Source of the DNA: Pseudomonas asiatica
GTDB lineage: Bacteria; Pseudomonadota; Gammaproteobacteria; Pseudomonadales; Pseudomonadaceae
Assembly (NCBI RefSeq): GCF_009932335.1
Contig: NZ_BLJF01000001.1
Location: forward strand, 1,984,001 to 2,048,000
Reading direction: 5' to 3'
Length of the DNA stretch: 64,000 nt
The notes under the pieces were generated by a model. That model did no database searches, was not told the DNA's origin, and saw nothing but the letters and a program-made list of their open reading frames with translations. Below are positions 42,927 through 54,802 of this stretch, piece by piece. How positions within the stretch are numbered: the first letter of the stretch is position 1; each line of letters starts with the position of its first letter. Both the position numbers and the translations under genes were made by a program.

Positions 42927-42979
42927 CCAGCCCCAGAAACGGGCAAAAAGCCATGACGGCGCAAACGAGGCGCAAGGCT

Positions 42980-46372
<3,393 letters not shown>

Positions 46373-46401
46373 TCGAAAAGCGGGGGCCGCTGTGCGGCCC
46401 A

Positions 46402-46481
46402 TCGCTGGCAAGCCAGCTCCCACCTCGACCGCGTCGGCTCCAAGCCTTGTGCAGTACCTGTGGGAGCTGGCTTGCCGGCGA
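46402..46481. repeat. Family D inverted repeat pair, copy D3
   Basis: Arms TCGCTGGCAAGCCAGCTCCC (46402 onward) and GTGGGAGCTGGCTTGCCGGC (to 46481), with one mismatch. It fills most of the 156-bp gap between the multicopper oxidase and SCO-cytochrome genes, i.e. it lies within what should be one operon. Confidence 0.8.
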
Positions 46482-46528
46482 TAGGGCTGCAGGGCAGCCC
46501 CAATACCGTTATCGACGAGGACCGCATC

Positions 46529-47512
46529 ATGTCCGGTTCATGGCGTTTCCTGCTGGTGCTCTCGCTGTTCGCCGCCAGTATCCCGTTCTGGCCGTTGCAA
46601 CCACAGCAACCCGTGGCCGAGGAAGCTGAAACTCCCTGGGGCGCCGATTACTTCCCCAACATCCCGCTGCTCACCCAGGACGGTGAGAAAGTGCATTTCT
46701 TCGACGACCTGATCAAGGACAAGGTGGTCGCCATCAACTTCATCTTCACCGGCTGCTCCGACTCCTGTCCGGTGGAAACCGCGCGCCTGCGCCAGGTGCA
46801 GAAAATCCTCAGTGACCGGGTCGGCAAGGACATCTTCCTCTACTCCATCAGCATCGACCCCTACAACGACACCCCCGCCACACTCAAGCGCTACGCCGAA
46901 AAGTTTGGTATCGGCCCCGGCTGGACGCTGCTCACCGGCGAGCCGGCCGATATCGAACAATTGCGCCGCAGCCTGGGTCTGTACATCGATGGCCTGGAAA
47001 ACGGCCGCTCCAAGGACCACAACCTGAGCCTGATCATCGGCAACCAGGCCACCGGCCGCTGGATGAAGGCCTCGCCCTTCGAAAACCCGTACATTCTCGC
47101 CGACCGCCTGGGCAACAGCCTGCACAACTGGAAACAGGCCAGTGCCATGGCCAATGACTACGCCCAGGCTCCCGAGGTGCGCGCACCCAGCAGTGGCGAG
47201 CAACTCTTCCGTACCCGCTGCTCGTCCTGCCACACCCTGGGCAATGCCGAGCCAGGACAACCCGGCATCGGCCCCGACCTGCTCGGCGTGACCCGCCAGC
47301 GTGATGCCAACTGGCTGACCCGCTGGCTGAAGGAGCCCGACCAGATGCTGGCCCAGAAAGACCCCCTGGCCATGCTGCTGTACGAACAATACAACCGCGT
47401 GGCCATGCCCAACATGCGCCTGGGCGATACCGAAGTCAGCGCGCTGATGAGTTACATGGAGGAAGAAACTGCGCGCCTGCAGACGCCGCTGGCCGATAAG
47501 GGAAATCCTTAA
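46529..47512 (+). CDS. SCO1/SenC copper chaperone fused to cytochrome c
   Basis: A 327-aa protein. An N-terminal membrane anchor or signal (MSGSWRFLLVLSLFAASIPF) precedes a thioredoxin-like SCO domain (about 40-210) with copper-binding CxxxCP (GCSDSCPVE) and the downstream His (SKDHNLSLIIG). A C-terminal cytochrome c domain (about 220-320) has haem motif CSSCH and an axial Met in VAMPNMRLGD. SCO proteins load copper or reduce thiols; fused to a haem domain it may pass electrons or copper to the preceding oxidase. ATG at 46529; upstream is a D-type repeat. Confidence 0.9.
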   Translation: MSGSWRFLLVLSLFAASIPFWPLQPQQPVAEEAETPWGADYFPNIPLLTQDGEKVHFFDDLIKDKVVAINFIFTGCSDSCPVETARLRQVQKILSDRVGKDIFLYSISIDPYNDTPATLKRYAEKFGIGPGWTLLTGEPADIEQLRRSLGLYIDGLENGRSKDHNLSLIIGNQATGRWMKASPFENPYILADRLGNSLHNWKQASAMANDYAQAPEVRAPSSGEQLFRTRCSSCHTLGNAEPGQPGIGPDLLGVTRQRDANWLTRWLKEPDQMLAQKDPLAMLLYEQYNRVAMPNMRLGDTEVSALMSYMEEETARLQTPLADKGNP

Positions 47513-47593
47513 AGGCAATTGGCCACCAGTCATTAGGCTGTCATCTTACTGTCGTATTTTTCGACCATCACCCAGGGTCGGGAACTATCAGCA

Positions 47594-49915
47594 GTGATTC
47601 GCCGTTCGCTTTCATCCGCCAGCCTTCTGCGGCTGCTGATCCTGATGCTCTGTGCAGCCACCCTGGCCTTTGTCTGGGGACTGCATGTTTCGCAGAAGGT
47701 TGCCGCCCGCCAGGACGCGCTGTCGGCCAAGGCCGCCGAGCACCTGAACCTGGCCAGTATCGTTGGCGAAAGCCTGCGCCAGTTGGTGGATCGCGCCCAG
47801 GCCGTGGGCCGGGTCGCCCAGGACGACATGAAGATGCTGAGCCAGGGCAGCGTCAGCCTGGCGCGCATGCTTGCCGAAGACCCGGTATTCAAGCGCATGA
47901 GCCTGTACGACCGGCAAGGCCGGCTGTTGTCGGCCAGCCATGCCGACGAGGCCGCCGAGCTACCCGAAGACTGGCTGCGCCAGCTGCAGCGGCACGTTGC
48001 CCGCTACGGTTTCAAACCGTTCCTGCCCAGCGTGCAGCCCCCCGGGCAAGCGACCACCGTGCCCAACCGGCACCTGCCCTTCCTGCTACCGCTGACCAAC
48101 CTGCCGGGTCGCGAAATCGACAATATCCTGGTGGTGCAGCTGGACATCGGCTACCTGGCGGTGCTGCTGCAGCACATCGACCTGGGCGGCAGCGGGCTGG
48201 TGCGCCTGCTGCAGGATGACGGCCTGGAGCGGGTGCGCATCGATAGCAGCGGCGTGGTGGCCGGTGACGCACTGCTGCCCGGGCTGCCGGACAGCGGCAG
48301 TGAAGCAGGCATGCTGACCCAGTACGCGGCCGGCGCCCCCTACCAGAGCCTGTACCGGCGCCTGCCCGAGCGGGGTTTCAGCGTGGTGGTCAGCCAGCGC
48401 CAGGACGAAATCCTCGCGCCCTCGACGCTTGCCTATTCCCGGCAGTTCTGGTTGAACCTGAGCATGACCCTGATGATCCTCGCCAGCCTGCTGTGGACCT
48501 TGCGCCTGTTGCGCAAGCGCCAGGAGGCCTTCAGCGCGCTGGAACAGGCACAGCAGGTCAACCAGCAGTTGATCGACCGCCTCGAGGACGAACACCGGCG
48601 CAGCAGCCATGCCGCGGCCACCGACCACCTCAGCGGCCTGCACAACCGCCGCCAGTTCGTCGAGGTGGCTGGCCAGGTGCTGACCCGGCAACGCGGCAAG
48701 CGCCGGCTGATGGCGATCCTGTTCATCGACATGGACCGCTTCAAGTCGATCAACGACTCGCTCGGGCACAAGATCGGCGACCTGCTGCTGCAGGCCGTTG
48801 CCGGGCGTATCCAGCGCCTGCTGGAGCCCGGCGACGAGGCTTCGCGCTTTGGTGGCGACGAGTTCGTGGTGCTGCTGGCCGGCGAGCGCAGCGAGGAGCA
48901 GATCAATGCCTGGGTCCGCGTACTGGTGCAGAAGCTGTCGGCCACCTATGCGCTGGACGGCCAGGAGGTCAACACCAGCCCCAGCGTGGGCGTGAGTATC
49001 TGCCCGCGCGACGGCCAGGACATCGACAGCCTGATCCGCAGTGCCGATGCCGCAATGTACTCGGCCAAGCAGGCCGGGCGCGCGCAGTACCGTTTCTTCG
49101 ACCCGTCGCTGAACCTGGCCGACATCCACGCCTTCACCCTCGAACAGGCCTTCGGCAGCGCCCTGGCCGAGCGCCAGTTCGTGCTGCACTACCAGCCACA
49201 GATCCGCCTCGACACCCAGCAGGTGCTGGGCTACGAAGCGCTGGTGCGTTGGGACCACCCCGAGTTCGGCCTGCTGTACCCTGACCGGTTCATTGACCTG
49301 GCCGAACGCAGCGGCTTCATTGTCGAGCTGGGCTGGGAGGTGTTGCGCCTGGCCTGCGAGGCCCTGTCGGGTTGGGACGCCCAAGGCCGGAAGACGCGGC
49401 TGGCGGTCAATGTATCTGCGCTGCAGCTACGCCAGGCAGACTTCGCTGCACGGCTACTGAGCGAACTGCAGCAGTACGCCATCGCCCCGCAGCGGCTGGA
49501 GCTGGAAATCACCGAAACCACCATCCTCGACCCCGAAGGCACGGCGGTGGCGCACCTGCACACCCTGCGCGACGCCGGGCTGGGCATCAGCCTGGACGAT
49601 TTCGGCCGCGGCTACGCCGGTTTTGCCCACCTGCATTCGCTGCCACTGAGCAAGCTGAAGATCGACCGCTCGCTGATTGCGCCTCTGTCCAACAGCCACG
49701 ACGACAGCCCGATCGTATCGTCCACCATCATCCTTGCCAAACGCCTGGGCCTGGAAGTGGTGGCCGAAGGCGTGGAAACCCGCGAACAAGTGGTGTGCCT
49801 GAAGCTTGCCGGCTGCGATATCGCCCAGGGCTACCACTTCAGCCGGCCGCTGTCACCGGCGCAGCTGCGTGACTACCCGCTCTTCAACGGTGTCGAGGAC
49901 AAGGCCTGCGTGTAA
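47594..49915 (+). CDS. GGDEF-EAL cyclic-di-GMP protein with extracytoplasmic sensor
   Basis: A 773-aa protein with two membrane spans (about 10-32 and 280-305) enclosing a periplasmic sensor domain, then a coiled linker, a GGDEF domain (about 340-500; RFGGDEF) and an EAL domain (about 515-765; YEALVRW, AVNVSALQL, LEITETTI, DDFGRGYAG, KIDRSLI, EGVETREQ). Both active sites look intact, so it could make or degrade cyclic-di-GMP. The expected inhibitory RxxD is replaced by EPGD, so product inhibition of the cyclase may be lost. GTG start at 47594. Confidence 0.9.
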   Translation: MIRRSLSSASLLRLLILMLCAATLAFVWGLHVSQKVAARQDALSAKAAEHLNLASIVGESLRQLVDRAQAVGRVAQDDMKMLSQGSVSLARMLAEDPVFKRMSLYDRQGRLLSASHADEAAELPEDWLRQLQRHVARYGFKPFLPSVQPPGQATTVPNRHLPFLLPLTNLPGREIDNILVVQLDIGYLAVLLQHIDLGGSGLVRLLQDDGLERVRIDSSGVVAGDALLPGLPDSGSEAGMLTQYAAGAPYQSLYRRLPERGFSVVVSQRQDEILAPSTLAYSRQFWLNLSMTLMILASLLWTLRLLRKRQEAFSALEQAQQVNQQLIDRLEDEHRRSSHAAATDHLSGLHNRRQFVEVAGQVLTRQRGKRRLMAILFIDMDRFKSINDSLGHKIGDLLLQAVAGRIQRLLEPGDEASRFGGDEFVVLLAGERSEEQINAWVRVLVQKLSATYALDGQEVNTSPSVGVSICPRDGQDIDSLIRSADAAMYSAKQAGRAQYRFFDPSLNLADIHAFTLEQAFGSALAERQFVLHYQPQIRLDTQQVLGYEALVRWDHPEFGLLYPDRFIDLAERSGFIVELGWEVLRLACEALSGWDAQGRKTRLAVNVSALQLRQADFAARLLSELQQYAIAPQRLELEITETTILDPEGTAVAHLHTLRDAGLGISLDDFGRGYAGFAHLHSLPLSKLKIDRSLIAPLSNSHDDSPIVSSTIILAKRLGLEVVAEGVETREQVVCLKLAGCDIAQGYHFSRPLSPAQLRDYPLFNGVEDKACV

Positions 49916-49970
49916 TGGAGGCCCTGGCGAATCCGCCAGGATGAATCGATCATACCTGACGCGCCACGTC

Positions 49971-50088
49971 TGTAGGAGCGGCCTTGTGTCGCGATCGGGC
50001 CGCAAAGCGGCCCCAGCAGTATTCGCGTAAACACTAAAATCAGAGGGGCCGCTTCACGGCCCGATCGCGACACAAGGCCGCTCCTACA
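49971..50088. repeat. Family A inverted repeat pair, copy A3
   Basis: Perfect 32-nt arms at 49971-50002 and 50057-50088. Compared with A1, AAAGGG/CCCTTT has become ATCGGG/CCCGAT in both arms, keeping pairing. It lies between the GGDEF-EAL gene and the recombinase gene. Confidence 0.88.
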
Positions 50089-50156
50089 GGGACCGAGCAT
50101 GTATTAGGAACCCATTTCGGTTTATCGTGTGCCCATCATCCACTTGCACCCGCACC

Positions 50157-51107
50157 ATGACCGACATCGAGCGCTACCTCCGCGCCGCCACCCGTGACAA
50201 CACCCGGCGCAGCTACCAGGCCGCCATCGAGCATTTCGAAACCCACTGGGGCGGTTTTCTCCCGGCCACGGCCGAGAGCATCGCCCGCTACCTGGCCGAC
50301 CACGCCGACCAACATGCCGTCAGCACCCTGCGCCAGCGCCTGGCGGCGCTCAGCCAATGGCACGTCGCCCAAGGTTTCCCCGACCCGACCAAGGCGCCGC
50401 TGGTGCGCCAGGTGCTGCGCGGCATCCGCACCTTGCACCCGACACCGCCCAGGCAGGCGGCGCCGCTGTTGCTGCAGCACCTGCAAAGCGCAGTGCAATG
50501 CTTCGAAGAAGAAGCCCGTCAGGCCCGCGAACAGCATGACCTGGCCTCCCTGCGCCGGGCGCGTCGCGACGCTGCGCTGCTATTGCTGGGCTTCTGGCGC
50601 GGTTTTCGGGGTGATGAACTGGCTCGCCTGCGCGTGGAGCACATCCAGGCCGAGGCCGGCGTCGGTATCACCCTGTTCCTGCCACGCAGCAAGGGCGACC
50701 GCGAAGCCCTGGGCGTACAGCATCGCACCCCGGCCCTCAAGGCCTTGTGCCCGGTCACGGCCTACCTGCAATGGCTGGAAGTCGCCGGCATCGCCCATGG
50801 GCCGGTGTTCCGCAAGCTCGACCGCTGGGGCAACCTCGGCGACACCGCGCTCAACAGCAACAGCCTGGTCGGCCTGCTGCGGCGCATGCTGGAGCGCGCC
50901 GGGGTACCGGCGGCGCTGTATACCGGGCACTCGCTGCGCCGAGGTTTTGCCACCTGGGCCACGGCCAACGGTTGGGAGCTGAAGGCGCTGATGAGCTATG
51001 TGGGCTGGAAAGACGCGAAGTCGGCGTTGCGCTACATCGACGCGGCGCAGCGCTTTGGCGAACTGGCCGTGCTACCGGCCAGCCAGGCGCAAAAGCTTAT
51101 TCCTTGA
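50157..51107 (+). CDS. Orphan tyrosine recombinase
   Basis: A 316-aa site-specific recombinase with an N-terminal SAM-like core-binding domain and a catalytic domain: Arg in GFWRGFRGDELARL, Lys in LPRSKGDREALG, HxxR in GHSLRRGFATW, Trp in SYVGWKDAK (in place of the second His) and nucleophile Tyr in SALRYIDAA. All catalytic roles are filled. No prophage, integron or att site is visible; it is not next to a tRNA. Its last 11 bp overlap the convergent SMP-30 gene. Start ATG at 50157 follows a weak ribosome-binding site. Confidence 0.9.
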   Translation: MTDIERYLRAATRDNTRRSYQAAIEHFETHWGGFLPATAESIARYLADHADQHAVSTLRQRLAALSQWHVAQGFPDPTKAPLVRQVLRGIRTLHPTPPRQAAPLLLQHLQSAVQCFEEEARQAREQHDLASLRRARRDAALLLLGFWRGFRGDELARLRVEHIQAEAGVGITLFLPRSKGDREALGVQHRTPALKALCPVTAYLQWLEVAGIAHGPVFRKLDRWGNLGDTALNSNSLVGLLRRMLERAGVPAALYTGHSLRRGFATWATANGWELKALMSYVGWKDAKSALRYIDAAQRFGELAVLPASQAQKLIP

Positions 51108-52092
51108 AGGTGTGACGGGCGATGCCGCCAATTTCCGGGTTGATGGCATACAGGTCACCAGCGTCGGGGTAATGGTGCAAGTCTTCAGCACTCATGCCCA
51201 AGCGCGCGGTGCTGATGAACAAGGTATTCATCCCCTCCCCACCGAAGCAGCAACTGGTGGGGCACGGCACTGGCATCAGCACCTGGTCGGTGAGGTGGCC
51301 ATGGCGGTCATAGCGTAACAGGCAACTGCCATGGTACTGGCACACCCACAGGCCGCCGTCACGGTCCAGCGCAAGGCCGTCCGGCCGCCCCAGTTCGGCA
51401 GGGGTTTCGGCAAACAGAGTGACCGCGCCAAGCCGGCCTTCGGCCAGGTAACTGGCGCGGTAGATCGAGCGCGCCGCCGAGTCCACGAAGTACACCGTAT
51501 GGCCGTCCCGCGACCAGGCCAGGCCGGTGGGCAACGCCATGTCGTCGTGGATCACCTGATCATTCAACTGCCCGTCAAAGCGGAACAGTGCCCCGGTGTT
51601 GCCGCTCAGGGCATCGTCCATCAGCCCGGTCACGAATCGGCCCTGCGGGTCGCAGGCGCCGTCGTTGAAACGGTAGGTCGACCGCGGGTGAACCGACACC
51701 GAATGCCGGCGCACCTTGCGCAGCGACACGTCGAAGATGGCCACGCTGGCGTCTTCGGTGAAAATCAGGTTGCCCTGGTCGGTCAGCGCCAGCGCACCAA
51801 TGCGTGCCGCGGATTCGTACAGGCACTCGGCCTGGCCATCAGGCGTCAGGCGGTTGATTCGCCCGCCGGAGATATCGACAAAGTACAACGCGCCGCTGCC
51901 TTCATCCCAGACCAGGCTTTCGCCCAGGTCGGCGCGGGTGCTGGCGACGTTGACTGGCACGTAGCGGCATGCCTTGAGGCGGTTGCGCAACTCGCCCACC
52001 TCCGCCAGCGTCATGGAACAGGCCAGTCCCAGGCCCTGTGCGGCATCGGTAAAGACCGCAACGTTATCGTGGAAAGGCTCTGTGACGGGCAT
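51097..52092 (-). CDS. SMP-30/gluconolactonase family lactonase
   Basis: A 331-aa beta-propeller protein: LGESLVWDEGSGALYFVDIS (metal-binding Glu), STYRFNDGACDPQGRFVTG (Asn-Asp), LPTGLAWSRDGHTVYFVDSA and LGRPDGLALDRDGGLWV (Asp). The family hydrolyses sugar lactones with a divalent metal. A N-terminal part (MPVTEPFHDNVAVFTDAAQG) is unusual. Start at 52092. The next gene upstream on the strand, 87 bp away, is glycerate kinase, so both probably serve sugar-acid breakdown. Confidence 0.88.
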   Translation of the reverse strand: MPVTEPFHDNVAVFTDAAQGLGLACSMTLAEVGELRNRLKACRYVPVNVASTRADLGESLVWDEGSGALYFVDISGGRINRLTPDGQAECLYESAARIGALALTDQGNLIFTEDASVAIFDVSLRKVRRHSVSVHPRSTYRFNDGACDPQGRFVTGLMDDALSGNTGALFRFDGQLNDQVIHDDMALPTGLAWSRDGHTVYFVDSAARSIYRASYLAEGRLGAVTLFAETPAELGRPDGLALDRDGGLWVCQYHGSCLLRYDRHGHLTDQVLMPVPCPTSCCFGGEGMNTLFISTARLGMSAEDLHHYPDAGDLYAINPEIGGIARHTFKE

Positions 52093-52179
52093 TTGCTGGC
52101 TACCTTCGATTCTCCTTTCTACGATAACAACAAAAAAATCAATGACCAAGCGCGGGGTTCGGCAGACTGCAGCGGTCGA

Positions 52180-53319
52180 TCAAGTTCGCGTTGCGCAGCG
52201 CCACAGCCGCCCGATATCACAAGCCCGCGCCCGCAGCAGCTCAGCAGCATTGGCACAAGCCTGCTCCAGGCTCATCGGCCCGCTGGCCAAGGCAAAGGCA
52301 GCGTCGACGCCATGGGCATACAGCTGCTGGTAGCCTTCACCCAAGGTGCCGGCCAGCACCACCACCGGCACCCCATGGCGCTTGGCAACCCGAGCCACCC
52401 CCATCGGCGTCTTGCCACGCAAGGTCTGGGCGTCGAAGCGCCCTTCGCCGGTCACTACCAGGTCTGCACCTTGCACCATGGCATCCAGGCCGGCCAGTTC
52501 GGCCACCACTTCCACCCCAGGGCGGAACTGCGCGCCCATGAAGGCCCGGGCTGCGAACCCCATGCCACCAGCAGCGCCACAGCCTGGGTAGTCCCGCACA
52601 TCCTCACCCAGCAGTTGCGCACAATGGTCGGCAAAATGCCCCAGGGCCTGGTCCAGCGCCTGCACCTGCTGTGGGTTGGCGCCCTTCTGCGGGCCGAAGA
52701 TTGCCGATGCGCCGTTGGCGCCACACAGCGGGTTGTCGACGTCTGCCGCGACTTCGAACTGCACCTCGGCCAGGCGCGGGTCGAGGCCGCTGGCATCGAT
52801 GCGGGCCAGCTTGGCCAAGGCCAGGCCGCCCTGTTCCAGTGCTTGCCCGTCGGCGTCCAGCAGGCGCAGGCCCAGCGCCCGCAACATGCCGCTACCCGCG
52901 TCGTTGGTGGCACTGCCACCGATAGCCAGCACTACCCTTTGCGCGCCCGCGGCCAGGGCGGCGGCAATCAGCTCGCCGGTACCCCAGGTGCTGCTGCGGC
53001 AGGCATCGCGGCGGCCAGTGGGCACCAGTTGCAGGCCACTGGCCTGGGCCATTTCGATGATCGCCGTGCGGCTTTGCGGCAGCCAGCCCCAGCCCGCCTC
53101 CACGCTTTGCCCCAACGGCCCGCGTACCGTCTGACGACGCAGCTCGCCGTGGCTGGCGGCAAGAATCGCATCCATGGTGCCTTCGCCACCGTCGGCCATC
53201 GGGCACTCGACCAGCTCGGCCTCCGGCCAGGCCTCGGCCAGGCCCGCCGCGATGGCGCGAGCGACACCGGCGGCGTCGAGGCTGTCCTTGAACGAGTCGG
53301 GGGCAATGACGATCTTCAT
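52180..53319 (-). CDS. Glycerate kinase (GarK/GlxK type)
   Basis: A 379-aa kinase: MKIVIAPDSFKDSLDAAGVA at the start, ECPMADGGEGTMDAIL (nucleotide site), IGGSATNDAGSGMLRALGLR and GADLVVTGEGRFDAQTLRGK near the C-terminus. It phosphorylates glycerate to 2-phosphoglycerate, the last step of galactarate/glucarate and glyoxylate-glycerate routes. The start at 53319 has AGGAGA 6 nt upstream. Together with the CdaR-type regulator and the MFS transporter it forms a sugar-acid module. Confidence 0.93.
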   Translation of the reverse strand: MKIVIAPDSFKDSLDAAGVARAIAAGLAEAWPEAELVECPMADGGEGTMDAILAASHGELRRQTVRGPLGQSVEAGWGWLPQSRTAIIEMAQASGLQLVPTGRRDACRSSTWGTGELIAAALAAGAQRVVLAIGGSATNDAGSGMLRALGLRLLDADGQALEQGGLALAKLARIDASGLDPRLAEVQFEVAADVDNPLCGANGASAIFGPQKGANPQQVQALDQALGHFADHCAQLLGEDVRDYPGCGAAGGMGFAARAFMGAQFRPGVEVVAELAGLDAMVQGADLVVTGEGRFDAQTLRGKTPMGVARVAKRHGVPVVVLAGTLGEGYQQLYAHGVDAAFALASGPMSLEQACANAAELLRARACDIGRLWRCATRT

Positions 53320-53425
53320 GGGGTTTCTCCTGTCCTGATGAGCGGCATGCTGACAGGTGGCTGCAAAGGTGGCCTCGGTCAAATGCACAAAATGCCGGGC
53401 GGGTTGTTTGGGCAGATGCCTTTCA

Positions 53426-53534
53426 CCTGCCCCGGCCCTATCGCCGGCAAGCCAGCTCCCACAGGTTCAACACAGGCCTGAGAGCAGCATGCATCCAGTG
53501 GGAGCTGGCTTGCCGGCGATAGGGCCGGGGCAGG
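53426..53534. repeat. Family D inverted repeat pair, copy D4
   Basis: Perfect 37-nt arms at 53426-53462 and 53498-53534, among the longest perfect pairs in the window. It lies between glycerate kinase and the CdaR regulator (both minus strand), only 7 bp downstream of the regulator stop. Confidence 0.9.
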
Positions 53535-53541
53535 CGGCCCT

Positions 53542-54639
53542 TCAGTCGGCAGGCAGCAGCTGCAACCCCAGGTACAGGCTAAGCATCCCTTCCATGCGCA
53601 GCGGGTCGACCTCGCCCAGCTCGGCAATCCGCTCCAGGCGGTAGCGCAAGCTGTTGCGGTGGATGCCCAGGGCATCGGCACAGGCCTGGCTCTGGCCGTC
53701 ATGGGCACACCAGGCGCGCAGGGTGGTGAGCAATTGCCCGCTGCTGTCCTTGCTGCGAATACGTTGCAACGGCTCCAGCAATTCATCCAGCGCATCATCG
53801 TTGCGATGCCGCCACAACAATGCCGGCAACCGGTAGCGCTGCAGGCTGAGCAAGCGCTCGCCGGGCAGTACCTCGCGCCCATAGGCCAACAGATCGCGCA
53901 CCCGGCGATAACCCCGGCGCAGTTGCTCCAGGCTTTGCGCGACACTGCCCAGGGCCAGCCGCTCCACGTCCCAGCCATGGCGCTGCAGGCGTTCCAGCAG
54001 GCGAGGTTCGTCCAGCGCCACACCTGCCGGGCGACACCACAACAACGACTGGCGGGCCGGGCTTACGCACCAACTGTCCGGGTAGCGGCTCATCAACCAT
54101 GCCGCCAGGGTTTCGGCGGCTGGCCCCGAGGCCAGCTCGAACAGGCACGGTACCCGCGGCAGCTGGGGCTTGAGGCCCAGTTGCCGGGCCTCGTCGAGCA
54201 ACCGGGGGGAATCGCCGCTGCCGCCCAGCAGCAGGGCCAGCAAATCGTCACAGCGCTGCCGTCGCCATTGCTGGTCGGCCTGCAAATGGCGCTGGGCCAG
54301 CAGCATTTCGGCGGTCATGCGCACCAGCTCGCCATAGGTGCGCACTTGTTGCGGGTCACCGGTCAAGCCGAGTACGCCCATCAATCGGCCATCCAGCATC
54401 AGCGGCAGGTTCACCCCAGGCTGCACGCCCTTGAGGCACTTGGCAGCGTCCGTATCCAGTTCGACGATGCGGCCGTTGGCCAGCACCAGTTGCGCACCCT
54501 CGTGGCGGGTGTTGATACGCTCAGGTTCGCCACTGCCGAGGATCAACCCCTGGCTGTCCATGACATTGACGTTGCATGGCAGAATGGCCATCGCGCGGTC
54601 AACGATATCCTGCGCCAGGTCATGGTCGAGTTCGAACAT
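53542..54639 (-). CDS. cdaR: CdaR-type sugar diacid recognition regulator
   Basis: A 365-aa transcription factor: N-terminal diacid_rec domain (about 1-140; FELDHDLAQDIVDRAMAILP, GVNLPLMLDGRLMGVLGLTG) and a C-terminal PucR/CdaR HTH (CADALGIHRNSLRYRLERIA). CdaR of E. coli (SdaR) activates glucarate, galactarate and glycerate genes. It is divergent from the MFS transporter and upstream of glycerate kinase, fitting control of both. Start at 54639. Confidence 0.9.
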   Translation of the reverse strand: MFELDHDLAQDIVDRAMAILPCNVNVMDSQGLILGSGEPERINTRHEGAQLVLANGRIVELDTDAAKCLKGVQPGVNLPLMLDGRLMGVLGLTGDPQQVRTYGELVRMTAEMLLAQRHLQADQQWRRQRCDDLLALLLGGSGDSPRLLDEARQLGLKPQLPRVPCLFELASGPAAETLAAWLMSRYPDSWCVSPARQSLLWCRPAGVALDEPRLLERLQRHGWDVERLALGSVAQSLEQLRRGYRRVRDLLAYGREVLPGERLLSLQRYRLPALLWRHRNDDALDELLEPLQRIRSKDSSGQLLTTLRAWCAHDGQSQACADALGIHRNSLRYRLERIAELGEVDPLRMEGMLSLYLGLQLLPAD

Positions 54640-54694
54640 TGAGCGGTCCTTTGGGTGTCAGGGATTTGGGCTCGGGCACAGCAGCCCGGTGCAA

Positions 54695-54711
54695 GTGCTG
54701 TGCAAAAGCAC
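54695..54711. promoter_or_regulatory. Inverted repeat between cdaR and the MFS gene
   Basis: GTGCTGTGCAAAAGCAC, 5-bp arms with a 7-bp spacer, flanked by further TGCA repeats, in the 163-bp divergent gap. Candidate CdaR operator by position only. Confidence 0.3.
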
Positions 54712-54802
54712 AAAGACAGGCACGCCGCAGTCCCCGAGACTCGTCAGGGCGAGCGCCGGAACAGGCGACGCGGCGACAACCATAACAACAGAGAACCCGA
54801 TC

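Noticed and set aside
50157..51107. Recombinase as a sign of a prophage or integrative element
   Set aside because: No tRNA, att-like direct repeats or phage/conjugation genes lie around it, and neighbours look like core chromosome.
51331..53481. 716-aa plus-strand open frame spanning two minus-strand genes
   Set aside because: It covers SMP-30 and glycerate kinase including their intergenic gap; no domain can be recognised, and the genes on the other strand are clear.
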